From Pedobacter suwonensis (GTDB taxonomy: Bacteria; Bacteroidota; Bacteroidia; Sphingobacteriales; Sphingobacteriaceae): a stretch of DNA of 64,000 nucleotides. The stretch is taken from assembly GCF_900111825.1 (NCBI RefSeq), contig NZ_FOJM01000003.1, positions 62,001 to 126,000 on the forward strand. The letters run 5' to 3'. Below the pieces are notes generated by a model, which saw only the letters and a list, made by a program, of their open reading frames with translations, had not been told where the DNA came from and ran no database searches. Both the position numbers and the translations under genes were made by a program. Positions 54,263 through 63,018 of the stretch are shown one piece after another (within the stretch, counting starts at the first letter, position 1; every line of letters starts with the position of its first letter).

Positions 54263-54758
54263 GTTATACAGTTATGTTTGGGTATTCACTTACACATTAA
54301 CGTACACCACATGGGCTTATTGTCGGTTGCCAAAAGTATTAATTATACAAATGTTATCCAAATGTAATCTTAGAAAAAGTGAAAGTTATCAACATTTCTG
54401 CTTTTTATCCACCTTTTTTGATCCAGATTCCCATAAAAAAACGGCCGTCTTCCAAAAAAAGTTTTCTCTTAATTACGCACTAGTCAATGAAAATACTTTA
54501 TTTTTAAATTATGGATATAAGCAGATTCACAGAATTAAATTTCAGAATAAATTGATTCCATATTACGATAAAGGGAATTGATTTACTTATAAAAAATCAA
54601 TGTCAACGCAATATTGAAAATAGAGGTTTACATTTAATTGTAAAACAACTGTTAAATCTGATTATAACCCTAATACTATGATGTTTTTACACTAAAAAGT
54701 GTCAAAAATTACAATAAAAAAATTAGATTTGCTGTCGCAAAAAAACAAATACCCTAAA
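54263..54758. other. Gene-free 496-base spacer between NlpC/P60 and pdhA
   Basis: Contains the divergent promoter region of the NlpC/P60 gene (54331-54362). The rest is AT-rich without recognised RNA or repeat. A 166-codon frame over 54081-54581 crosses the NlpC gene and has no coding character. The pdhA promoter should be near 54650-54700, but no full consensus was seen. Confidence 0.5.
54331..54362 (-). promoter_or_regulatory. Bacteroidetes-type promoter of the NlpC/P60 gene
   Basis: On the minus strand TTTG (54359-54362), exactly 20 bases, then TACTTTTG (54331-54338), both full matches to the -33/-7 consensus. Transcription should start near 54325, giving a leader of about 60 bases before the ATG at 54260-54262. 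Confidence 0.7.
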
Positions 54759-55754
54759 ATGAGTGCAGTAGAAATAAATAAAGATACCTGGTTAAAGTGG
54801 TTCGAGTCGATGTTGCTTATGCGCAAATTCGAAGAAAAAACTGGCCAGTTATACGGACAACAAAAAATACGTGGCTTTTGTCATTTATACATTGGACAAG
54901 AAGCTGTAGTTGCAGGTGCAATATCTGCGATGCAAAAAGGTGATTCAATGATTACAACATATCGTGATCATGCTCACGCCTTAGCTTTAGGAGTTAGTGC
55001 TGATAGTATTATGGCAGAAATGTACGGTAAAGCTACAGGTTGCTCTAAAGGTAAAGGTGGTTCAATGCACATGTTCAGTAAAGAGCATAACTTCTACGGT
55101 GGCCATGCAATTGTTGGTGGTCAGATTCCACTAGGCGCCGGTGTTGCTTTTGCAGAAAAATACAAAGGAACTGACAACGTAAACATTTGTTATATGGGCG
55201 ATGGTGCAGTGCGCCAGGGTGCATTAAACGAAACTTTTAACATGGCTATGCTTTGGAAATTGCCTGTTGTTTTTGTTTGCGAAAATAATGGTTATGCAAT
55301 GGGTACTTCAGTACAACGTACCACTAACATGACTGATATCTATAAAATAGGTTTAGGTTTCGACATGCCATGTGCACCAGTTGATGGTATGGATCCTGTT
55401 GCGGTACATAATGCTATGGACGAGGCCATCCAGCGCGCACGTAAAGGAGAAGGACCTACTTTCTTAGAAATGAGAACATACCGCTACCGTGGTCACTCGA
55501 TGTCAGATCCGGCAAAATACCGTACTAAAGAAGAATTAGAAGATTATAAAGCAAAAGATCCTGTTGAATTGGCCAGAGAAACTATTTTGAAAGAAAAATA
55601 TGCAGATCAGGCCTGGATTGAAGAAGTAGAAGCTAAAGTAAAAGGAATTGTAGATCAGGCAGTAAAATTTGCTGAAGAATCTCCTTGGCCTGATGCATCT
55701 GAGTTATACAAAGATGTATATATGCAAGAGGACTATCCTTACGTAATGGACTAA
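54759..55754 (+). CDS. pdhA: Pyruvate dehydrogenase E1 component, alpha subunit
   Basis: 331 residues from the ATG at 54759-54761 (MSAVEINKDTW); an upstream GTG would add 20 residues. Thiamine-diphosphate decarboxylase half of the E1 enzyme. Visible are MRKFEEKTGQLYG near the start, YRDHAHALALG, the GKGGSMHM loop, the TPP/Mg motif GDGAVRQG...ENNGYAMGT, and the phosphorylation-loop-like YRYRGHSMSDP. The E1 beta gene is not next to it; pdhC (E2) follows after 30 bases. A split pdhA-pdhC pair with pdhB elsewhere is usual in Bacteroidetes. Confidence 0.95.
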   Translation: MSAVEINKDTWLKWFESMLLMRKFEEKTGQLYGQQKIRGFCHLYIGQEAVVAGAISAMQKGDSMITTYRDHAHALALGVSADSIMAEMYGKATGCSKGKGGSMHMFSKEHNFYGGHAIVGGQIPLGAGVAFAEKYKGTDNVNICYMGDGAVRQGALNETFNMAMLWKLPVVFVCENNGYAMGTSVQRTTNMTDIYKIGLGFDMPCAPVDGMDPVAVHNAMDEAIQRARKGEGPTFLEMRTYRYRGHSMSDPAKYRTKEELEDYKAKDPVELARETILKEKYADQAWIEEVEAKVKGIVDQAVKFAEESPWPDASELYKDVYMQEDYPYVMD

Positions 55755-55784
55755 TATTAATAAGATTTCAATTAATTAGATATA

Positions 55785-57461
55785 ATGGCTGATGTAATTA
55801 AAATGCCCAAAATGAGCGACACCATGACCGAAGGGGTTTTGGCGAAGTGGCATAAAAAGGTGGGCGATAAAGTGAAAAGCGGCGATGTTTTGGCAGAAGT
55901 AGAAACTGACAAGGCAACAATGGATATGGAATCTTATTGGGATGGTACCCTTTTATACGTTGGCGTAGAAGAAGGTCAGGCTGTTCCTGTTGATGCCATC
56001 ATGGCCGTGATTGGTAAAGAAGGCGAAGATTATAAAGCGGCTTTAGAAGCAGAAAAGTCAGGAAGCCAGGATTCGGCAAGTCCGAAAGCTGAAAGCAAAG
56101 ACGATGCTCCGAAAGCAGAAGATAAAAAAGAAGAAGCTGCCGCTACCCAAGGCGGAGGCTTAAGTGAAGAAGAATTGGCTGCTAAAGGTGTTACGGTAAT
56201 CCGCATGCCTTTATTGAGCGATACCATGACCGAAGGCGTAATTGCCGAGTGGCATAAAAAAGTGGGTGATAAAGTTAAGGATGACGATGTACTTGCTGAT
56301 GTAGAAACCGATAAGGCTACAATGGAAGTAATGGGTTATGCAACCGGAACTTTATTGCACATCGGTGTAGAAAAAGGCCAGGCTGCCAAAGTAAATGGAA
56401 TTATCGCTATCGTTGGTCCTGAAGGTACTGATGTAAGCGGAATTTTGGCAGGTGGTTCAGCTCCAGCGCCCAAAGCTGAAAGCGAAGCACCAAAAGAAGA
56501 AAAACAAGCTGCAACTGCTGATTCAAGTTCATCTGCTCCTGTTGCCGAAAGTTCTTCAGATAGCCGCGTTAAAGCATCTCCTTTAGCTAAGAAAATTGCT
56601 AAAGATAAAGGAATCGATTTAGCTCAGGTTGCAGGGAGTGCAGAAGGTGGCCGTATCATTAAAAAAGATATCGAAAACTTTAAACCAGCTGCAGCGCCAG
56701 CAAAAACAGAATCTGCATCAGCTCCGGCTGCTGAGAAATCTGCTGCACCAGCACCAGTTATTCCACAATTTGTAGGTGAAGTCAAATTTACTGAACAACC
56801 AGTTTCGCAAATGCGTAAAGTAATTGCAAAACGTTTGGCAGAAAGTTTATTTACAGCACCACATTTCTATTTAACCATCAGTATTGATATGGACAACGCA
56901 ATGGCTGCACGTACAGCTATTAACGCAGTTGCTCCCGTTAAAGTTTCTTTCAATGATATCGTAATTAAAGCCGTTGCGGTTGCATTGAAAAAACATCCGG
57001 CTGTTAACTCATCATGGGGTGGCGATAAAATCAGATTTAACGAACATACTAACATTGGTGTAGCCATGGCCGTTGAAGATGGTTTATTGGTACCTGTTGT
57101 GCGGTTCGCAGATGGAAAATCTTTATCACACATTTCTGCGGAGGTAAAAGATTTTGGTGCTAAAGCAAAAGCTAAAAAATTACAGCCAGCAGATTGGGAA
57201 GGTTCTACCTTTACTGTTTCTAACTTAGGTATGTTTGGTATAGATGAGTTTACTTCCATTATCAACTCGCCTGATGGTGCAATTTTATCAGTAGGTGCGA
57301 TTCAACAAGTACCTGTGGTTAAAAATGGCGCTGTTGTTCCTGGCAATGTAATGAAACTAACTTTAGGCTGCGATCACCGTGTAGTGGATGGTGCAACCGG
57401 AGCAGCTTTCTTGCAAACCTTAAAAGGTTTATTGGAAGAACCGATCAGGTTATTAGCGTAA
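55785..57461 (+). CDS. pdhC: Pyruvate dehydrogenase E2, dihydrolipoamide acetyltransferase
   Basis: 558 residues. Two lipoyl domains: about 2-76 with K43 in ETDKATM, and about 136-210 with K177 in ETDKATM. A/P/E-rich linkers follow. The E1/E3-binding domain (about 262-298, RVKASPLAKKIAKDKGID) and the catalytic acetyltransferase domain (about 330-558) come next, with HRVVDGATGA near its end. It transfers acetyl from E1 to CoA in the pyruvate dehydrogenase complex. Operon with pdhA; strong terminator after. Confidence 0.95.
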   Translation: MADVIKMPKMSDTMTEGVLAKWHKKVGDKVKSGDVLAEVETDKATMDMESYWDGTLLYVGVEEGQAVPVDAIMAVIGKEGEDYKAALEAEKSGSQDSASPKAESKDDAPKAEDKKEEAAATQGGGLSEEELAAKGVTVIRMPLLSDTMTEGVIAEWHKKVGDKVKDDDVLADVETDKATMEVMGYATGTLLHIGVEKGQAAKVNGIIAIVGPEGTDVSGILAGGSAPAPKAESEAPKEEKQAATADSSSSAPVAESSSDSRVKASPLAKKIAKDKGIDLAQVAGSAEGGRIIKKDIENFKPAAAPAKTESASAPAAEKSAAPAPVIPQFVGEVKFTEQPVSQMRKVIAKRLAESLFTAPHFYLTISIDMDNAMAARTAINAVAPVKVSFNDIVIKAVAVALKKHPAVNSSWGGDKIRFNEHTNIGVAMAVEDGLLVPVVRFADGKSLSHISAEVKDFGAKAKAKKLQPADWEGSTFTVSNLGMFGIDEFTSIINSPDGAILSVGAIQQVPVVKNGAVVPGNVMKLTLGCDHRVVDGATGAAFLQTLKGLLEEPIRLLA

Positions 57462-57498
57462 GCAATTTACAGTTTTCAGTTTATACTGACTACATATT

Positions 57499-57526
57499 AA
57501 AAGCCATCCTTTGGGATGGCTTTTTT
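57499..57526 (+). terminator. Rho-independent terminator after pdhC
   Basis: AAGCCATCC (57501-57509) pairs with GGATGGCTT (57514-57522), loop TTTG, followed by six T in all at 57521-57526. Confidence 0.92.
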
Positions 57527-57738
57527 GCGTTTAAGTTTTGAATAAAAAATTCCCGCAGATTTCGCAAATAACGCAGATATTTAATTATTTCATTTCTAAG
57601 CAATCAGCGAGAAACATTTATCAAAGTCCATTCACTTTTCGCCATTCTTTATAGTCCCCGTTTGTAACCTATCGTATGGACACATTTCCATTAGCTGCAT
57701 TTGTTTTTTATAGCACATATTCCTAAGGCGATCTTCAT

Positions 57739-58090
57739 GCTGAATTTATTTCAGCATCTTTCCCGCCATTAACTGGTACCCATTCCTAAAGAAGCAATAG
57801 TTTTGAGGATAAATGTTGATTTTTTCCGCTCTTTGCCGCGGGGCATGGTACTTTGGAGCGCCAAAGTACCCAAAGCGCCTTGTCAATCCAGCAATGTGGC
57901 TACACACCGCCCACGCTCATCAAAAAACAGTGGCACTTTGTTTTGTGTTCAATTTATGTTAAATTTTAAATTCAATCTAATAATGAACACAAAACCACTG
58001 CGTTTCAGGTTTGGCAATGCAATTTGAGCCATTGTGCACCCGTTTTTTGATTCTCCCGCCACTTGGGATTGACGGCGTCCTTCGGTAAAG
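57739..58090. repeat. Palindromic, repeat-rich intergenic element after pdhC
   Basis: The large gap 57462-58395 holds no gene. It contains ATGCTGAA/TTCAGCAT (57740-57761), TACTTTGG-AGCG-CCAAAGTA (57849-57868), and nested inverted repeats: CAGTGG...GTTTTGTGTTCA (57928-57951) against TGAACACAAAAC...CCACTG (57984-58000), plus ATCAAAAAAC with GTTTTTTGAT outside them. The whole folds into a long cruciform. A 74-codon frame at 57803-58027 is in this repeat and has no coding look. 58153-58374 has no recognised feature. Confidence 0.6.
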
Positions 58091-58395
58091 ACTGAGGGTT
58101 ATTAAAGCCAGCTAACAGGATGCCCAACCATTCTTAATAAAGATGTGTCCACATGATAGGTATTAACGGGGATGAACGAGATCAGCGATTGTATCGCCCA
58201 TCAACTCCTGTGCGAGCTTTTGGAGAAGCAGTCTTTATAGTAAAACTCACTGGCACGGCAGATCTCTCCATTTCGCATTGCTTCAGTAGAGACGACGACT
58301 GTATGCATATAACCTGCAGGGTAATTAAAAGCTATTCATCAAATCCCGAAACCCTTTTCCAATTACATTGTTAACTATTGAAACATCCTAAAATT

Positions 58396-58947
58396 ATGGA
58401 CAAAGAAAAACTGATACAAGAAGCTTATCTGGTTGCACATAAAATTGAAGAAAATGGCAATTTCCCCAACAATCCCAATTTGCCATTGATGATATACAAA
58501 GGTACATTCAGGTTGCATCCTGATGATACTGCAGAGGTAATAAAAAGGGTTTTTGCGCAAAACGGTTATACCAACTCCTGGGTAGATGGCATCTTCGATT
58601 ATCATCACTACCATAGCAATACACACGAAGTAATGGGGGTATTTTGCGGTAAAGCAGATGTACAATTTGGCGGCGAACACGGTGTTTGCATCGAATTGGA
58701 TAAAGGTGATGTCGTGATTATTCCAGCAGGTGTAGCCCATAAAAAGCTGAACTCAAGTGATGACTTTACGGTTGTTGGCGCATATCCGAATGGCTCAGAT
58801 TATGATATTAAATATGGGCAGGCAGAGGAGCGTCCTGAAGCTGATAAAACCATTTCTATGGTAAAAAATCCAGATAGCGACCCGGTTTACGGAAGCAAAG
58901 GACATTTATTTGAGTGCTGGTATGGCAAAAATTGCGAAAATGTGTAA
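58396..58947 (+). CDS. Cupin domain protein
   Basis: 183 residues from the ATG at 58396 (MDKEKLIQEAY); a TTG 18 bases earlier would add six residues. The cupin-type beta-barrel has a metal-like site, with histidines in HHYHSNTHEVMGVFCG and VIIPAGVAHKKL. The product is soluble. The substrate is not evident. It precedes a serine hydrolase gene by 68 bases. Confidence 0.8.
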   Translation: MDKEKLIQEAYLVAHKIEENGNFPNNPNLPLMIYKGTFRLHPDDTAEVIKRVFAQNGYTNSWVDGIFDYHHYHSNTHEVMGVFCGKADVQFGGEHGVCIELDKGDVVIIPAGVAHKKLNSSDDFTVVGAYPNGSDYDIKYGQAEERPEADKTISMVKNPDSDPVYGSKGHLFECWYGKNCENV

Positions 58948-59015
58948 AACTCTTTTGTTGCAACCGTCTAAAATTCTTTAATTTTCGGGTTTTAAATACA
59001 CTATCCCCAGTATAA

Positions 59016-60245
59016 ATGAATTTTCGATATATATGTTCAGCATTAGCCCTCTCTGCAACTTTACTAACTGCCTGCTCAGGTAAAAAATCTGAAGAAAAAA
59101 AGGAAGCTGATAAAAAAATCCGTACCAAAGAAGATGATAAGGCAGATAGCCTCTTGCTGGTTTACAACCCGCAAAAAGGCGACAAGTGGATCGCTGACTT
59201 TGTAGATAACCTGCATAAAAAATATGGCTTCAACGGAAATATGCTGGTGGCAAAAGATGGAAAAATTCTTTATGAAAAAGCGATCGGCTGGGCCGATTAT
59301 CTGCATCGTGATAGCTTAAACATCAATTCGGAGTTCGAACTGGCCTCTATTACCAAAACATTTACTGGCACAGCCATTATGCAGCTGGTAGAAGCCGGAA
59401 AACTTTCGTTAAATGATGATGTAAAAAAATTCTACCCTAATTTCCCTTATGATGGCATTACGGTAAAGCTGTTACTTTCGCACCGCAGTGGCATGATGAA
59501 CTACGTTTATTTTATTGATGATATCTGGCGTAAAGAAAAACGCAACATGAAAAAAGGCGTTACCAACCAGGAAGTAATGAACGTTATTGCCGAGCGCAAA
59601 CCTAATCCATATACCAAACCAGATAACCGATTCCATTATAACAATTCAAATTTTATGGTATTGGGGGCCATTATAGAGAAGGTAACCGGCCAGCGTTATT
59701 CGCAATATATGATGGAACATGTATTTAAACCAGCCGGATTAAAACATACGCACGTATATAGTACAACCGAATATGAAAAAATCCCGGTTGATGTAGTAGG
59801 TCACGACCGTACCTGGCGCTATTCCGTAGCACAGAACTTTTTGGACGGCCCAGTTGGAGATAAGGGCATTTATAGTACCGTACATGATTTGGTATTATTT
59901 GATAAATATTTAAAGAATGGTAGATTACTAACTAAAAAGAGCCTCGATTCTGCTTATTTGGGTCGTAACAAGCCTGTAAATGGCCACTTTAATTATGGTT
60001 ATGGCTGGAGAATGTTTGACGGCGAGAATATGGACAAAGTAGTATACCACACGGGATGGTGGCACGGTTTCCGCCATATTTATGTAAGAGATTTAAGCAA
60101 AAATATTCTGGTTATATTTTTAGGTAACTTAACAAACGGTAGTTTAATGCATTTGGATGACCTTTACAAACATTTAGATATGCCCATTATACGTAAAGGA
60201 GCATACCACGGCAACGGCAGTTTACCTGGATCAGACGAAGACTAA
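59016..60245 (+). CDS. Serine hydrolase (beta-lactamase/class C-like), lipoprotein
   Basis: 409 residues. The lipoprotein signal ends LLTAC (C20). The class C-like catalytic motifs are SITK at 111-114, YNN at about 208-210 and HTGWWHG near the C-terminus (in the place of KTG). Probably an exported esterase or peptidase acting on peptidoglycan-type substrates; not shown to be a resistance enzyme. A membrane protein gene begins four bases after its stop. Confidence 0.87.
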   Translation: MNFRYICSALALSATLLTACSGKKSEEKKEADKKIRTKEDDKADSLLLVYNPQKGDKWIADFVDNLHKKYGFNGNMLVAKDGKILYEKAIGWADYLHRDSLNINSEFELASITKTFTGTAIMQLVEAGKLSLNDDVKKFYPNFPYDGITVKLLLSHRSGMMNYVYFIDDIWRKEKRNMKKGVTNQEVMNVIAERKPNPYTKPDNRFHYNNSNFMVLGAIIEKVTGQRYSQYMMEHVFKPAGLKHTHVYSTTEYEKIPVDVVGHDRTWRYSVAQNFLDGPVGDKGIYSTVHDLVLFDKYLKNGRLLTKKSLDSAYLGRNKPVNGHFNYGYGWRMFDGENMDKVVYHTGWWHGFRHIYVRDLSKNILVIFLGNLTNGSLMHLDDLYKHLDMPIIRKGAYHGNGSLPGSDED

Positions 60246-60249
60246 AATT

Positions 60250-61233
60250 ATGGCGAAAACAAAATGGATAATCGGACCGGATACATTAACCATCTATCCT
60301 AAAAGAAATTTAAGGATTATTGGCATTATTTTTTTTGTACTTTTTGCGGCGTTCATTTTCTTTTTGTTCAGATCAATGCCGGGTTATTCTACGGGTTTTA
60401 CCTTGGGATATTATGCCATCTTTTTGTTGATTCCTCTGATGTTGATTTTTGCTGCCGAAACAAAAGTAATTTTTGACGGAAGCAGCAGGGTTTTATATAA
60501 AAAGATTGCTTTTTTGCCCATCGGATCAATCCCTTTCGATGATATTGCTTCTGTTGAACCATACGAAATATTAGGAAGTGGCTTTAATTACAAACTATTC
60601 AGAAAAAGTAACCGGCACGGCAGGGGCTTACTGGTTTCTGCCGGATATAGCAAAACCTCAGATCTCAATCTGATCGCGTTTCAGCAGGAGGTATTGCCGA
60701 AAATTGACGAGCTTGTGTTCGCTAACGCACCAGTAATCCCTAAACAGACTATTTACGACTTTAGGTTTTTTAAAGAAGAGGGTGGTGTTTATCTCCTGCG
60801 CGATAATAAGACAGGAAGTTTTATTTTTGGATTGATTTTCATCGGTGCTACCGTTGCCATATTGTTTAGTCCTGATTTTCTTTCAGGAGAAGGATCCTTT
60901 CAAAAAATACTGTTGACATATTTCCCAGCGATAATTGGCTTTGCTTTACTTTTCGCGGCAACCTCCAATATCCGCTTTGATAAAAACCAGAAGAAGATTA
61001 TCCGCTCAACCTTTGCCGGTCGTTTTAATAAAGAATATTCCTTTGATGAACTAATCCGCTTTCAGGTGATCCGTAAAAATACTAATTTTATTTATTCTGG
61101 CACCGAAGTTAGGGCAGAGATTTTTTTGCCTGCTAAAAACAAAACAACCGTCTTAAACCTTAAAAGCTTTATAGGCACTAAAAAGATTGAGCGCTTCCTC
61201 GATGAGGCCAATACCATTTTAGGCCGGATTTAG
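60250..61233 (+). CDS. Membrane protein of unknown function
   Basis: 327 residues with about four spans, in two pairs: 22-41 and 50-72 near the N-terminus, then about 185-210 and 216-240. Two similar soluble parts follow each pair, with beta-strand patterns (ETKVIFDGSSRVLYKKIAFL and NIRFDKNQKKIIRSTFAGRF). It looks like a duplicated PH-like (bPH) layout. No enzyme motif. It is four bases from the serine hydrolase gene and 23 from ybaB, so the three could form an operon. Confidence 0.7.
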   Translation: MAKTKWIIGPDTLTIYPKRNLRIIGIIFFVLFAAFIFFLFRSMPGYSTGFTLGYYAIFLLIPLMLIFAAETKVIFDGSSRVLYKKIAFLPIGSIPFDDIASVEPYEILGSGFNYKLFRKSNRHGRGLLVSAGYSKTSDLNLIAFQQEVLPKIDELVFANAPVIPKQTIYDFRFFKEEGGVYLLRDNKTGSFIFGLIFIGATVAILFSPDFLSGEGSFQKILLTYFPAIIGFALLFAATSNIRFDKNQKKIIRSTFAGRFNKEYSFDELIRFQVIRKNTNFIYSGTEVRAEIFLPAKNKTTVLNLKSFIGTKKIERFLDEANTILGRI

Positions 61234-61256
61234 TTTTATTATAAAAGAAAACGATT

Positions 61257-61562
61257 ATGTTCGATAAATTATTTGCGGCACAACAAAAAGCCGAAGAAAT
61301 TAAAAAACGCCTGGATACCATATCCGTGTACGGCGAAGTTGAAAATGGTGCCATCAGAATTACTGCAACGGCAAACAAGGCCATCACTGCGGTTGCCATT
61401 GATGAAGAATTTTTAAAAGGTGCTGATAAAGAAGAATTGGAAGAACTGTTGCTAACCGCTATTAACAAAGCAATGGCAAGTGCAGAACAAGTAAGCGCAG
61501 CCGAAATGCAGGCATCAGCACAAGATATGCTGGGTGGCTTAGGTGGCATGTTTGGCCAATAA
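61257..61562 (+). CDS. YbaB/EbfC family nucleoid-associated protein
   Basis: 101 residues, close to the usual length. The family block is QQKAEEIKKRLDTISVYGEVENGAIRI and then ITAVAIDEEFL; glycine-rich ends (GGLGGMFG) close it. Dimeric DNA-binding protein that helps shape the nucleoid, often near recR or dnaX, which are absent here. Cytoplasmic. Confidence 0.88.
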   Translation: MFDKLFAAQQKAEEIKKRLDTISVYGEVENGAIRITATANKAITAVAIDEEFLKGADKEELEELLLTAINKAMASAEQVSAAEMQASAQDMLGGLGGMFGQ

Positions 61563-61614
61563 TATATCATCAAATTAATCTTGATACTCAAATCAACCTA
61601 CTTGATACGAAACT

Positions 61615-62292
61615 ATGAAATATACTTATTACGGCCAATCTTGTTTCCTGTTGGAAACAGCTGGTAAAAAATTATTATTCGATCCGTTTATATCGCACAA
61701 CCCGTTAGCGAAAAACGTAGATACTAAGGCGATTGAGGCTGATTATATTTTGGTAAGCCATGGTCATGCCGACCACGTAGCAGACTTGGTTGAGCTGGCT
61801 AAACAAACTCAGGCTACGGTTATTGCAATGCCGGAGATTATCGATTGGGTTTCTAAACAGGGCATAGAGAAAGTACACGGAATGAATTTTGGCAAATTCA
61901 CCTTCGATTGGGGAACCGTACGCATGGTACCTGCCACACATTCATCTAGCCTACCTGACGGAAGTTATGGCGGAAATCCTGCTGGTTTTGTGCTTGAGGT
62001 TGACGGTAAACAAATTTATTTTGCAGGCGATACCGGTTTAACCATCGAGATGAAAGTTTTAGCGGATATTTATAACCTGGATTATGCCATCTTACCGATT
62101 GGTGGAAATTATACCATGGATGTTGATGATGCTTTGATTGCAACAAAATATTTCGATTGCGATAAAGTAATTGGCGTTCACTATAATACTTTTCCGGTGA
62201 TCGAAATTGATACCCAGACCGCGTTAGATAAATTTGCACGCGAGCAGAAAACCTTATTACTACCAGAAATTGGTGAAACCATAAGTTTATAG
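61615..62292 (+). CDS. UPF0173 metal-dependent hydrolase (MBL fold)
   Basis: 225 residues. The metallo-beta-lactamase motif HGHADH lies at 49-54, preceded by the start MKYTYYGQSCFLLE. FAGDTGLTIEMKVLA gives the aspartate ligand, and GVHYNTF the late histidine. Matches UPF0173. The substrate is unknown. Cytoplasmic; 52 bases after ybaB. Confidence 0.9.
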   Translation: MKYTYYGQSCFLLETAGKKLLFDPFISHNPLAKNVDTKAIEADYILVSHGHADHVADLVELAKQTQATVIAMPEIIDWVSKQGIEKVHGMNFGKFTFDWGTVRMVPATHSSSLPDGSYGGNPAGFVLEVDGKQIYFAGDTGLTIEMKVLADIYNLDYAILPIGGNYTMDVDDALIATKYFDCDKVIGVHYNTFPVIEIDTQTALDKFAREQKTLLLPEIGETISL

Positions 62293-62303
62293 TTTCGCCG
62301 AAC

Positions 62304-62398
62304 CGTCATTTCGACTGAAGTGCAATCCCGAATGTTCGGGAGAGAAATCTATCTCAAGGTAGATTTCTCCGCTACACTGCGTTCCGGTCGGGATGACG
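62304..62398. repeat. Composite palindrome with CGTCAT/ATGACG ends
   Basis: CGTCATTTCGAC at the left and GTCGGGATGACG at the right form imperfect ends. The inner perfect hairpin is GAGAAATCTA...TAGATTTCTC with an eight-base loop. Largest member of the palindrome group in the window. Confidence 0.65.
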
Positions 62399-62441
62399 AT
62401 TTTTTTCAGGGTGACGCCACTAAGATTAAATTATCTTAAAC

Positions 62442-62475
62442 AAAAAAAGGCCTCCAGTTTTCATTGGAGACCTTT
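62442..62475 (-). terminator. Rho-independent terminator of the basic secreted protein gene
   Basis: AAAGGCCTCCA (62446-62456) pairs with TGGAGACCTTT (62465-62475), with one mismatch; on the minus strand a T run follows (from the A tract 62442-62448). It lies 18 bases after the stop codon. Confidence 0.85.
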
Positions 62476-62493
62476 CAAATTATAAACCTGAAC

Positions 62494-62835
62494 CTAATTT
62501 TTTTTAGCGGCAGCTTTATTTGCTTTGTAACGCATATCTGCTGTACCGTCTTTTTTAGTTGGGCCGGCAACTTTGGTTACTGCTTTGGCTTTATTTTCTT
62601 TAAAACGCATATCTGGTGTACCGTCTGCTTTTACTTTAGCAGCCGTAGTAGTCGTTTTAGTCTCTACTTTTTTAGCTTCCTGTTTTGCTCCTGCTTTAAC
62701 TGGTGCTGTTGTTGTTTTAACTTCTTTTTTTACAACGGTTTTAGCTTTAGCTGGAGTGGCTGTTGCTGGTGTTTGAGCAAATGCTGTTGTTAAACCAAAT
62801 GCTGCGATTGCGATTAAACTCAATAACTTTTTCAT
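62494..62835 (-). CDS. Small basic Ala/Lys/Thr-rich secreted protein with two DMR repeats
   Basis: 113 residues from the ATG at 62833-62835; a longer frame adds 15 residues. The signal peptide ends at TAFAQ (residue 21). The mature part is almost only A, K, T, V, P and G, strongly basic, with a C-terminal pair of repeats: KADGTPDMRFKENKAKA and KKDGTADMRYKANKAAA. Such small Lys/Ala-rich proteins are seen in Bacteroidetes; the function is not known. It has its own terminator. Low complexity makes homology unreliable. Confidence 0.65.
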   Translation of the reverse strand: MKKLLSLIAIAAFGLTTAFAQTPATATPAKAKTVVKKEVKTTTAPVKAGAKQEAKKVETKTTTTAAKVKADGTPDMRFKENKAKAVTKVAGPTKKDGTADMRYKANKAAAKKN

Positions 62836-63018
62836 AATTTTTAGATTTTTTTTAATTGTTATGAAGCTTCTTCGTTTCACTCCGAGGTTTCATAATTTCT
62901 GATTTTTTATTTTACTCGTTTATTTTGTTGATATAAAATTCTAAAATCGATATGAAGTTTTAATGAAGATAATAAACATTTTGATTTAAGGTAGGTCTAC
63001 ACCAATTCCATTATGAAT

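Noticed and set aside
54081..54581. 166-codon plus-strand frame over the NlpC/P60 gene start
   Set aside because: Lies opposite a clear gene and its promoter; low-complexity, no family.
57803..58027. 74-codon frame in the gap after pdhC
   Set aside because: Fully within the palindromic element; no coding character.
59016..60245. Antibiotic-resistance beta-lactamase
   Set aside because: Only the general serine-hydrolase fold is supported; such lipoproteins are mostly esterase- or peptidase-like.
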